From assembly GCA_020851885.1 (NCBI GenBank), contig JADZBW010000344.1, positions 1 through 5,850 of the forward strand: a stretch of DNA of 5,850 nucleotides, in the 5' to 3' direction. Under the pieces are notes generated by a model. It ran no database searches, was not told the origin of the DNA, and was given only the letters and a program-made list of their open reading frames with translations. Positions 1 to 5,065 of the stretch are shown here, one piece after another (within the stretch, counting starts at the first letter, position 1; each line of letters begins with the position of its first letter). This DNA is from Fimbriimonadaceae bacterium. Its GTDB lineage: Bacteria; Armatimonadota; Fimbriimonadia; Fimbriimonadales; Fimbriimonadaceae. The translations under genes were made by a program, and so were the position numbers.

Positions 1-267
1 GTATTCCTTAAACGAAACGTCGTACCCCAGTGCGACTTTGTAATCCATACGGGAACCATCTGGCATCTGGGCTCTGCCTTCGGTAAAGGCCCAGAGCCCT
101 CCCAGGCTGGTCACGGTCTCCGAGCCATGGGACGTTTGCTTCGGCTGGTCGGGCCCCATGCTCATCTCACTTTCGCTGCGCCATTCGCCGACGAGCTTTT
201 GAAGCCACTCGTGTTCTCGGACCGGCTTAGTCCCCATCTCCATCGCATCCTGTGTTTCTGTACTCAT
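1..267 (-). CDS. DUF1579 family protein, N-terminal part (runs off the window start)
   Basis: The reading frame is open from the ATG at 267 down to base 1 (89 codons), so the C-terminal part lies outside the window. Residues 19-29 read HEWLQKLVGEW. They are followed by a Met/Gly/Pro-rich stretch, a SETVTSLGGLW segment (49-59) and a GYD near residue 81. This order (W-x-x-L-x-G-x-W, then S-L-G-G-x-W, then G-Y-D) is the usual N-terminal pattern of DUF1579, a family of small beta-rich proteins with no established reaction. There is no signal peptide, so a cytoplasmic location is likely. GGAGG at 273-277, 5 nt before the ATG, fixes the start. The gene lies behind the cytochrome gene on the same strand, but a terminator at 370-407 separates them, so it probably has its own promoter. 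Confidence 0.8.
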   Translation of the reverse strand, partial: MSTETQDAMEMGTKPVREHEWLQKLVGEWRSESEMSMGPDQPKQTSHGSETVTSLGGLWAFTEGRAQMPDGSRMDYKVALGYDVSFKEY

Positions 268-272
268 CCCTT

Positions 273-277
273 CCTCC
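273..277 (-). promoter_or_regulatory. Shine-Dalgarno site of the DUF1579 gene
   Basis: GGAGG on the minus strand lies 5 nt before the ATG at 265-267. It is the strongest ribosome binding site in the window and shows that the organism does use Shine-Dalgarno initiation for some genes. Confidence 0.7.
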
Positions 278-369
278 AAGATCTTCCTAGACGACGTCCA
301 GCTTCCACAAGGTTTGCCGCATGACGAAAGTTCCCTCGCGCTCGTCCGGTTGGACGCAATACGGTCGTG

Positions 370-407
370 AAGAAAGGCTCTGGAAGCAGCCGAACCGCTC
401 CCGAGCC
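370..407 (-). terminator. Intrinsic terminator behind the cytochrome gene
   Basis: Read on the minus strand, GGCTC+GGGAGC pairs with GCTTCC+GAGCC. This gives an 11-bp stem with one G-T pair and one bulged A, a 9-nt loop (388-396), and TTTCTT immediately after the stem. It begins about 24 nt past the cytochrome stop codon at 432-434. Position, GC-rich stem and trailing T-rich tract all fit a Rho-independent terminator. It separates the cytochrome transcript from the DUF1579 gene downstream. Confidence 0.65.
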
Positions 408-431
408 AGAACTTGCCTTTGTGAGTTAGCG

Positions 432-1478
432 TTACCCGCCGACTTTGAAAGCCGAATCCGTCACTGCCGAATCAGCCTTGGCAGACTTGAAGTCCATGAT
501 CCATTGTTCGCCGCCGGCAAATGTTGCCGTAACCTTCATGGGGACTCTTGCACCGCCAACGTTCTTGTAGTTGGCATAGTCCATCGAGGAGATGACGGTA
601 CCGATCGTCGAGCGTCGGATATTGACCATGCGCAGCAACAGGCCAGACTTCTTGTCGAAGTAGAGCTCTTCGGTCGACTTCGTCGATGGTCGCGAAGCGC
701 GAACGACGATCACTTCCGTCTTGCCGATCACGTCCTTTCCGGCAACGGACATCCCGACGAGTCCCGCGAAACCATCATCGCCCCGCCAAGCTCGTCCCAT
801 GCGATTGAATACGGCGGCCGGTTCATCGACCATCGGATTTGGGCCGTACCAGGTCGCTTGCCCGTCGGAACCTGCTTTACGCTCCCCGGAGACGATGGTG
901 AATTTGCCGCCGGTGGCCTGGATGAATACGAGGGGTAGGGTCTCCGCCTTGTGGGTCACGTCGTTTGGTGCGGTCAGGTTGCCGGAACGGACGATGGCGG
1001 CCGTCGCGGTACCCACCGTCGCGTTGTGCTTTGCGATCAGTTCATCCGGCTTTGGCGGTGAATCAAGTCGCGGGTGGCGCATGGCGATCCCGTTGGGAAT
1101 AGGAGCCGCGGCGGGATGTTCCTGGCCGTTGTGACAGCTATTGCAGGTTACTTCCAGGCGATTGTTGAAATACTTGGCATTGATGTCCCGCTGCATGAGA
1201 ACCATCTTTCGCGAGGTTTCCTTGGCCCGAGTGTCGGCTGAGAAGTCTTTGGCGTCGTGACAACCTGTGCACTCCATTTTCATCGATGCCGCCATGAACT
1301 GCATCGCCGGCATCAAGTCGCTGGCAGGAACTCCTTTGAAGACTTCGATCTTCTTGAAGACCTGTTCGGCCAATGGGGCCTGCGCTTCTCCGCCCTGCTG
1401 GGACGCGACGAACAACACGGGGGTTGCTGACAGGGCAAGGAACAGAATTCTGGTTGGGACGCTTGGCATGACAGTCAT
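432..1478 (-). CDS. Exported di-haem c-type cytochrome (CytoC_RC-like) with C-terminal LolA-like domain
   Basis: A 348-residue protein. Residues about 8-26 form a hydrophobic export signal. Two CXXCH haem sites are visible, C70-TGC-H74 and C112-NSC-H116, within a region (about 38-125) that matches the reaction-centre cytochrome c fold found widely in non-phototrophic Acidobacteriota and relatives: FKGVPASDLMPAMQFM, then ...EC-TGCH, then SRKMVLMQRDIN, then VTCNSCH. Met59 (11 residues before the first haem Cys) and Met92 or Met95 are plausible sixth ligands. Residues about 145-348 look like a separate beta-rich domain; the LYFDKKSGLLLR stretch (272-283) and the closing strand resemble outer-membrane lipoprotein-sorting (LolA-like) folds. 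A periplasmic electron-transfer role is inferred; the partner is unknown. No Shine-Dalgarno precedes the ATG at 1478. An ATG at 1467-1469 (residue 4) is an equally good start, with CATAAT 7 nt before it. No frame extension upstream is possible because of a TGA at 1509-1511. Confidence 0.85.
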   Translation of the reverse strand: MTVMPSVPTRILFLALSATPVLFVASQQGGEAQAPLAEQVFKKIEVFKGVPASDLMPAMQFMAASMKMECTGCHDAKDFSADTRAKETSRKMVLMQRDINAKYFNNRLEVTCNSCHNGQEHPAAAPIPNGIAMRHPRLDSPPKPDELIAKHNATVGTATAAIVRSGNLTAPNDVTHKAETLPLVFIQATGGKFTIVSGERKAGSDGQATWYGPNPMVDEPAAVFNRMGRAWRGDDGFAGLVGMSVAGKDVIGKTEVIVVRASRPSTKSTEELYFDKKSGLLLRMVNIRRSTIGTVISSMDYANYKNVGGARVPMKVTATFAGGEQWIMDFKSAKADSAVTDSAFKVGG

Positions 1479-1483
1479 TATGC

Positions 1484-1508
1484 GCCGAAAGGAAACGGAT
1501 CCTTCGGC
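1484..1508 (-). other. Inverted repeat just before the cytochrome start
   Basis: GCCGAAGGA and TCCTTTCGGC (minus strand) pair over 9 bp with one bulged base and a 6-nt loop, ending 5 nt before the ATG at 1478. No T-tract follows, so it is not a typical terminator for the upstream PEP-CTERM gene. It could be a leader hairpin that hides the AAGGA inside it, or a DNA dyad for a regulator. The function is inference. Confidence 0.4.
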
Positions 1509-1591
1509 TCACCCAATGCCTGATCCACTTTCAAACGAGGGGGATGAGTCTCCTATCTCTTCCTTCTGGTGCAGCTAGCAACGATCCCTTT

Positions 1592-2104
1592 CTAAGACTT
1601 TCGACGTCTTCGAAGGAGCCCGACGGCGCCCAGTCCCAACGCGACCATCGTGGCCGGTTCGGGCACAGGGGTCAATTCGCCAATGAACGTGGAGTTCGTT
1701 GCGGTGGTAACTGTGTTCAGATTGAGGGTGAATGTGCCGCCACCGGCGAGGTTCGCGTAGGCACCGGTACCACCCGTGTAGGACCAAATTCCGTCACCGG
1801 AAACTCCCGGTCCATTGGTGCTGGAGTTGTTCAATGTCAAATTGAACGACATCGAATCGCCAGAACCGTTGCTGAAGATGCCGCTGCCAGGTTGGGGAGG
1901 CGTGTTGTTCACGACCGAATAGGTGTCGGTCGTGAAGGCGGGCATGGCGATGCTTGTGTTCTGGAAGATCACATTCTCATTGAAGGTTACATTCGCTCCC
2001 GCCGTGAATGTGCCAACCGAAATGATGTCGATATGAAATGCGGAAGCCTGGGCCAATGCCGCGCAAAGGATGCCAAACGTCAGCGTCGCACGCATGAATT
2101 TCAT
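1592..2104 (-). CDS. Small PEP-CTERM sorting-domain surface protein
   Basis: A 170-residue exported protein. Residues 1-22 form a signal peptide (MKFMRATLTFGILCAALAQ..., likely cleaved after ASA). The middle (about 23-145) is rich in Asn, Thr, Ser and Gly with few charges, as expected of an extracellular beta-sheet protein, and contains a GGTGAYANLAGGGTF stretch (111-125) seen in many PEP-CTERM proteins. Residues 146-170 are a full PEP-CTERM anchor: VPEP (147-150), a hydrophobic segment and a final RRRRK. Such proteins are exported, recognised by an exosortase through the PEP motif and placed at the cell surface or in extracellular matrix. No exosortase lies in this window. The start is set at ATG 2102-2104 because GGAG lies 8 nt before it. 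A TTG at 2108-2110 would add two residues but sits too close to that site. The specific function is not recognised. Confidence 0.88.
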   Translation of the reverse strand: MKFMRATLTFGILCAALAQASAFHIDIISVGTFTAGANVTFNENVIFQNTSIAMPAFTTDTYSVVNNTPPQPGSGIFSNGSGDSMSFNLTLNNSSTNGPGVSGDGIWSYTGGTGAYANLAGGGTFTLNLNTVTTATNSTFIGELTPVPEPATMVALGLGAVGLLRRRRKS

Positions 2105-2111
2105 ATGCAAT

Positions 2112-2116
2112 TCTCC
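2112..2116 (-). promoter_or_regulatory. Shine-Dalgarno site that decides the PEP-CTERM start
   Basis: GGAGA on the minus strand. Counted from its GGAG, the gap to the ATG at 2104 is 8 nt, which is ideal. The gap to the alternative TTG at 2110 is only 2 nt, so the ATG is preferred. Confidence 0.55.
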
Positions 2117-2138
2117 ATCTCCAATCTAAGAACAATTC

Positions 2139-2144
2139 ACTATA
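2139..2144 (-). promoter_or_regulatory. Candidate -10 element of the PEP-CTERM gene
   Basis: TATAGT on the minus strand lies about 34 nt before the chosen ATG, which would give a leader of roughly 28 nt holding the GGAG site. No recognisable -35 hexamer lies 16-18 nt upstream, so support is only moderate. Confidence 0.35.
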
Positions 2145-2270
2145 ACCCACATGGCCGATCAAGAGGCGAATTCATACCTGGTGACATTGCCGGTTATCAG
2201 GCGGACGGCCTGAAATCCCATCGGCCCAAGATTGATCCCCAAGGTCACGAATCGCCGCAAGATTCTCAGC

Positions 2271-2284
2271 TTGTCGAGCGACAA
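2271..2284. other. Palindrome in the divergent intergenic region
   Basis: TTGTCG-AG-CGACAA is a 6+6 bp dyad with a 2-bp centre. It lies in the 280-bp gap between the divergent PEP-CTERM (start 2104) and DUF695-RraB (start 2385) genes. The 2-base centre suits a protein-binding DNA dyad better than an RNA hairpin. A second, weaker dyad (TCAGGC/GCCTGA, 2197-2213) lies nearby. Otherwise the gap shows no gene. Confidence 0.25.
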
Positions 2285-2371
2285 TCTTAGCCGCGTCCAG
2301 GCTGCAATAACGATTCAAGCAACACGCTTAAATCTTTCTTAAATTCCCTGTAATTTGCACTAATTAGACGT

Positions 2372-2377
2372 TATCAT
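2372..2377 (+). promoter_or_regulatory. Candidate -10 (TANNNT) of the DUF695-RraB gene, near-leaderless
   Basis: TATCAT lies 7 nt before the ATG at 2385. There is no usable Shine-Dalgarno (only AGGG one base before the ATG) and the surrounding DNA is AT-rich compared with the genes. A transcript from this element would start at or next to the ATG. Confidence 0.4.
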
Positions 2378-2384
2378 TCAGGGC

Positions 2385-3131
2385 ATGACCCTCAAGGAGG
2401 CCCGCACTGAACCATTGATCGTCTTCTCCCGAAAGAGAGATGGCGATTCGTATGTCGTTTCATCAGCTCCGGTAACCAATTCCGACCGAGTTGGCCACCC
2501 CTTTGCGATCACCTTCGTTCTAAGCTATCCGGCGCTGCCCAATGGAATGCCAAATTCCAGCGATCTGGCACACCTGGGCAAAATCGAAGATCGTTTGGTT
2601 AGCGAACTCGCAACCGAACGTTCGATCCATATCGGCCATATCACGGGGGCGGGCAAGATGATCGTCGTCTTTTATGCAAATCAAAAGATCGAGGCGCCGG
2701 TTTCCGTGAAAACGGGCCTCTTCAAAAAGGAGGCATTCACGCCGGATTGCCGGCACGATCCAGACTGGACTTACTTCGAAACGACGTTTGAGCCGACGAT
2801 ATCCGAGCGCGAGACTTACCTGAACAAGCCGCTTCTCGAAATTCTGGCGAAGCACGGGGACGACCACGCCAAACCCCGGCCGGTGGATTTTGCCGCCCGA
2901 TTCCCGGTAGAGCAGCAGCGATCCGATTTCGTCGCCCTCATGATTTCGGAAGGGTTCAACATGGGGGAACAGGGGACCTGGGAGCCCGTGCCCGGCGAAT
3001 TCTGGTGTGAACTGCGGAAGTCGATGACGGTGGAGAATGACGCCATCGGTCAAGTCACCGGGATGCTGCGCGAGCGCGCGTCTAGCTTTGGCGGCGAGTT
3101 CGACAGCTGGTGCTGTGCCGTCGAGGAGTGA
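2385..3131 (+). CDS. DUF695 - RraB two-domain protein
   Basis: A 248-residue soluble protein with no signal peptide. Residues about 12-137 match DUF695: a short beta start, the FVLSYPALPNGMP segment (44-56), a LGKIEDRLVSEL helix (64-75), the HITGAGKMIVVFYA strand (85-98) and DPDWTYFETTFEPT (125-138). Residues about 158-248 match the RraB/regulator-of-RNase-E-inhibitor fold: RPVDFAARFPVEQQRSDFVA (165-184), a short beta core with FWCELRKSMTVEND (206-219) and the ending GGEFDSWCCAVEE. In Enterobacteria, RraB binds RNase E and alters RNA decay. DUF695 and RraB domains are often joined in bacteria, and the fused proteins have no proven function, so a role in RNA metabolism is inference only. The start at 2385 is the first ATG. 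A TTG at 2415 (residue 11) is the only nearby alternative; the AAGGAGG at 2394-2400 lies 14 nt before it, too far to be convincing. Confidence 0.82.
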   Translation: MTLKEARTEPLIVFSRKRDGDSYVVSSAPVTNSDRVGHPFAITFVLSYPALPNGMPNSSDLAHLGKIEDRLVSELATERSIHIGHITGAGKMIVVFYANQKIEAPVSVKTGLFKKEAFTPDCRHDPDWTYFETTFEPTISERETYLNKPLLEILAKHGDDHAKPRPVDFAARFPVEQQRSDFVALMISEGFNMGEQGTWEPVPGEFWCELRKSMTVENDAIGQVTGMLRERASSFGGEFDSWCCAVEE

Positions 3132-3139
3132 ATTCGTCA

Positions 3140-3178
3140 GGCGTGGAACATCAGGCAACCCGCTACGCCATGATTTTT
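3140..3178 (+). terminator. Possible terminator of the DUF695-RraB gene
   Basis: GGCGTGG (3140-3146) pairs with CTACGCC (3163-3169) over 7 bp including one G-T pair, with a 16-nt loop. Four bases later TTTTT follows (3174-3178). It starts 8 nt past the TGA. The large loop and the gap before the T-run make it a weak call. Confidence 0.35.
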
Positions 3179-3215
3179 GAAGTTGACGTAACCGACGCTC
3201 CACGCTCCCGTCTGT

Positions 3216-3221
3216 TAAACT
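3216..3221 (+). promoter_or_regulatory. Candidate -10 (TANNNT) of the YbjN-like gene, near-leaderless
   Basis: TAAACT lies 6 nt before the ATG at 3228, and no Shine-Dalgarno is present. A TTGACG at 3183-3188 is present but 27 bp away, too far to act as its -35 element. Confidence 0.4.
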
Positions 3222-3227
3222 CGAACC

Positions 3228-3695
3228 ATGCGCAAGTACAGCATTATCGGACTCCTCGCTCTTGTCAGCTCTCTATTCCTCCTCGGCTTCATGCAGAGCG
3301 CAAGTATCGACCGCAAGCAGCTCCGTGAGATGCTGGTGCAGTTGGGCTACGAGGTCAGCGATCTCTCCTCCGAAGCAGGCAAGGAGAAGTACTCGGTCAA
3401 ATTCACCACCGCCGATCTGAACATCCCGGTCGGATATGAGATCAGCCCGAGCGGCTCCTATATTTGGATGACCGTGAACCTGGGCGAAGCCCCCAAAGAG
3501 CCGTCCGCTAAGTGCCTGGAGCTTTTGAAACAGAACGGCAAGGTCCAACCGACATTCTTCTACATCACGGAAGCAGGCCGCCTGATGGGTGCCCTCGCGG
3601 TGGAGAATCGCGGGGTGACAAACGCGATCTTGCGACAACGGTCGGAGTTTCTGATCGGCAATATTGGAAAGACCAAGGACGTCTGGCAGAAGTAA
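3228..3695 (+). CDS. Secreted YbjN/CesT-like small protein
   Basis: A 155-residue protein. Residues 1-25 are a signal peptide (MRKYSIIGLLALVSSLFLLG, then FMQSAS), so export is expected. Residues about 27-155 have the layout of the YbjN / type III secretion chaperone (CesT-like) fold: an amphipathic first helix (DRKQLREMLVQLGYEV), a beta hairpin (EKYSVKF), a strand with IWMTVNL (79-85), a helix ending in LELLKQNGKVQPTFFYI (97-113), an EAGRLMGALAVENRGVT segment (115-131) and a final helix. Members of this fold bind other proteins or act as small adaptors. Which partner this one has is unknown, and an exported copy is unusual for a chaperone fold. The start is fixed by the signal peptide. The gene is followed 18 nt after its stop by the 36-bp repeat array, and all forward frames stay open through that array. 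Confidence 0.7.
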   Translation: MRKYSIIGLLALVSSLFLLGFMQSASIDRKQLREMLVQLGYEVSDLSSEAGKEKYSVKFTTADLNIPVGYEISPSGSYIWMTVNLGEAPKEPSAKCLELLKQNGKVQPTFFYITEAGRLMGALAVENRGVTNAILRQRSEFLIGNIGKTKDVWQK

Positions 3696-3713
3696 AGGGA
3701 GTCCCTTCTCGGG

Positions 3714-3929
3714 CCCTGGGATCGCCGAATTTATTCGGCGCTTCTCTGCCCCTGGGATCGCCGAATTTATCCGGCTCTACTCTGGCCCTGGGATCGCCGA
3801 ATTTCTTCGGCTCTACTCTGCCCCTGGGATCGCCGAATTTATTCGGCTCTACTCTGCCCCTGGGATCGCCGAATTTATTCGGCTCTACTCTGGCCCTGGG
3901 ATCGCCGAATATATTCGGCTCTACTCTGG
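3714..3929. repeat. Six tandem 36-bp units, each with an inverted repeat
   Basis: Units begin at 3714, 3750, 3786, 3822, 3858 and 3894, each with CCCTGGGATCGCCGAA, with an exact period of 36 bp. Every unit carries GCCGAA, a 4-base loop and TTCGGC; the first extends to 8-bp arms (3723-3740), and the last (3908 T to A) makes a perfect 16-bp palindrome. Unit 2 has one T-to-C change that breaks one pair, unit 3 changes only the loop, and units 4 and 5 match the consensus. The last base of the unit alternates C or G. Unit 1 differs at two linker positions. There are no unique spacers, so it is not a CRISPR array. It fills most of the 305-bp gap between the convergent YbjN-like gene (ends 3695) and membrane-protein gene (ends 4001). 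No T-tracts follow the stems. Confidence 0.95.
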
Positions 3930-4000
3930 GCCGAAGCGGGAATGGGTGAGTGGGGGACGAGTGAGCTCCATCCGCTAACTACCCCCCTCCAGCGCTTCCT
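3930..4000. other. Array tail and remaining convergent spacer
   Basis: GCCGAA at 3930-3935 is an extra left arm after unit 6, as if a seventh unit had been cut. The rest is G-rich (TGGGGG at 3951-3956) and then C-rich (CCCCCC at 3982-3987). These could pair over 5 bp, but without a T-tract on either strand. No gene is seen. Confidence 0.4.
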
Positions 4001-4573
4001 CTAACCCCCTTGCCAGGGTTTGAGATCTCGCGGCGGGATCTTATCCCCGACCACGTGCTTCGCCATCGCTTCCAGTTCCCCGGCCCAAGGGACGGTTTCA
4101 TAGAAGGAGATCGACCCAGATGCCGTCTCGATGACGATCCGCCCGACGTTCCTTTTCCTGGTGCGGCGGCCAAAGCCATCATCGACCACGTAGTCCGTCG
4201 CGAACATCGAATCCTCGCGGAAGACGTTGTAGATATCCGTGATCGCCGCCCGCACCTTCAGACGGCCAAAGCGGTCGTGCCAGGAGATCCAGCCGCCCTT
4301 CCACTCGATTCGCTCATTGAAGAAGCTGAGGATCATCATCATGCCGAGGACGACGAAGCAGAGGGGGATGACGCTGAAAAGGATAGCGGGGAAAACTTGG
4401 AAGGAGCCATTGCCGGCCACTCCGTTAACGGTGACCTCACCTCGGGCCGAGGCGAGGAACCCGGCGATGCCAAACGGCACGCAGACCAAGATTAGGACGA
4501 TTCCGACGATCAAGTTGATCGGGCGGCGGAAGTCGAACACCCGGTCGATGGTATTCGGAAGGGCGTTTTGCAT
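4001..4573 (-). CDS. Two-helix membrane protein with C-terminal PH-like soluble domain
   Basis: A 190-residue protein. It has a short cytoplasmic start (MQNALPNTIDRVFDFRRP), a first membrane helix at about 19-42, a polar loop (43-58, with GEVTVNGVAGNG) and a second helix at about 59-85 rich in Phe, Leu and Met. The remaining 100 residues are soluble and beta-rich: ERIEWKGGWISWHDRFGRLK (87-106), an ITDIYNVFRED segment and GRIVIETASGSISFYETVPW (144-163), then a helix AGELEAMAKHVVG. This resembles bacterial PH-like domains fused to membrane hairpins; no specific family is claimed. The start is ATG 4571-4573, with AGGA 6 nt upstream. A GTG at 4612 would add 13 residues but has no such site. The DUF6508 gene ends 42 nt upstream on the same strand, so co-transcription is likely. 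It converges on the repeat array. Confidence 0.75.
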   Translation of the reverse strand: MQNALPNTIDRVFDFRRPINLIVGIVLILVCVPFGIAGFLASARGEVTVNGVAGNGSFQVFPAILFSVIPLCFVVLGMMMILSFFNERIEWKGGWISWHDRFGRLKVRAAITDIYNVFREDSMFATDYVVDDGFGRRTRKRNVGRIVIETASGSISFYETVPWAGELEAMAKHVVGDKIPPRDLKPWQGG

Positions 4574-4579
4574 GTAGGT

Positions 4580-4583
4580 TCCT
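4580..4583 (-). promoter_or_regulatory. Ribosome binding site that decides the membrane-protein start
   Basis: AGGA on the minus strand, 6 nt before the ATG at 4573. GATAAT overlaps just upstream (4584-4589) and could be a -10 element giving a very short leader, so an internal promoter in this gene pair is possible. Confidence 0.4.
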
Positions 4584-4615
4584 ATTATCGCCCGGGAGCC
4601 TTGATAGGTCACCGC

Positions 4616-5065
4616 TCAGCCACGAAGCACGGCAAGGCGATGCAGAGCTGCCACGACCTTCCCTTCCTTGAACTCGCCATCGATATGGCCGTCGCAGAAG
4701 CGCTCCCCCCGGCCCAGGAGCATGAAGTACCGGCGGATTTGGTCGATCGTCGCGTTGGCGAAGTAATCCGCGTCGAAGGTCGTGCCAAGCACGTTGAACT
4801 CGACCCCCTCGCGCGTTTCATCCTCGGGCAGCGCTTCATAGGGATGGATACCGTCGGCCAAAAGAGGGTAGCGATTTAGAAACTCCGCGACGACGGGATG
4901 GTAGCTCGGGTAGGGCATCATCATCTGCCGCACTCCATCTTTGTCGAAATAAAACGGATCGGACCAGGTTGCAGGGACGAATTCGGGGTTCTCGAACGAT
5001 GGGAGTAGCTCCAAGAGTTGGTCGATGACGGCGATCTGGGCTTGCGTCAGCTTAGGGTTCTTCAT
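4616..5065 (-). CDS. DUF6508 domain-containing protein
   Basis: A 149-residue soluble protein with no signal peptide. The start MKNPKLTQAQIAVIDQLLEL leads into a helix and LPSFENPEF (21-29). PYPSYHPVVAEFLN (51-64) follows, then an acidic middle (EALPEDETREG). The end carries the family's signature: ATIDQIRRYFMLLGRGERFCDG (105-126), then EFKEGKVVAALHRLAVLR. The RGERFCDG core (R119-G126) followed by a glycine and a final RL-containing helix is typical of DUF6508, a family of unknown function; the conserved R-x-E-R-F-C-D-G stretch suggests a binding or catalytic site, but none is proven. The start is ATG 5063-5065; the frame is open up to a TTG at 5185, but the added 40 residues look non-conserved and the only alternative is that TTG. 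TATACA lies 9 nt before the ATG. Confidence 0.8.
   Translation of the reverse strand: MKNPKLTQAQIAVIDQLLELLPSFENPEFVPATWSDPFYFDKDGVRQMMMPYPSYHPVVAEFLNRYPLLADGIHPYEALPEDETREGVEFNVLGTTFDADYFANATIDQIRRYFMLLGRGERFCDGHIDGEFKEGKVVAALHRLAVLRG

Noticed and set aside
287..322. Minus-strand 11-residue leader peptide before the DUF1579 gene, with a GAGGGA upstream
   Set aside because: Too short to judge, no attenuator-like structure or amino-acid run, and the frame is simply open by chance further upstream.
1544..2290. Long plus-strand open frame opposite the PEP-CTERM gene
   Set aside because: It is antisense to a gene with a clear signal peptide and PEP-CTERM anchor, and its translation shows no domain, only Arg/Gly-rich low-complexity sequence.
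2520..3203. Minus-strand open frame opposite the DUF695-RraB gene
   Set aside because: Shadow of a plus-strand gene whose two domains are recognisable; no ribosome site or family pattern.
3714..3929. CRISPR array
   Set aside because: The whole 36-bp period is repeated; there are no unique spacers between repeats and no cas gene nearby.
3512..3978. Plus-strand proteins made of 12-residue repeats overlapping the array
   Set aside because: Their starts are GTG or TTG inside the YbjN-like gene without ribosome binding sites, several frames are open at once because of the repeat, and unit-to-unit changes show no single protected frame.
4010..4495. Plus-strand acidic/His-rich open frame opposite the membrane-protein gene
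   Set aside because: Asp/His/Glu-rich composition is what results from reading antisense to hydrophobic and basic codons; the minus strand has membrane helices and a ribosome site.
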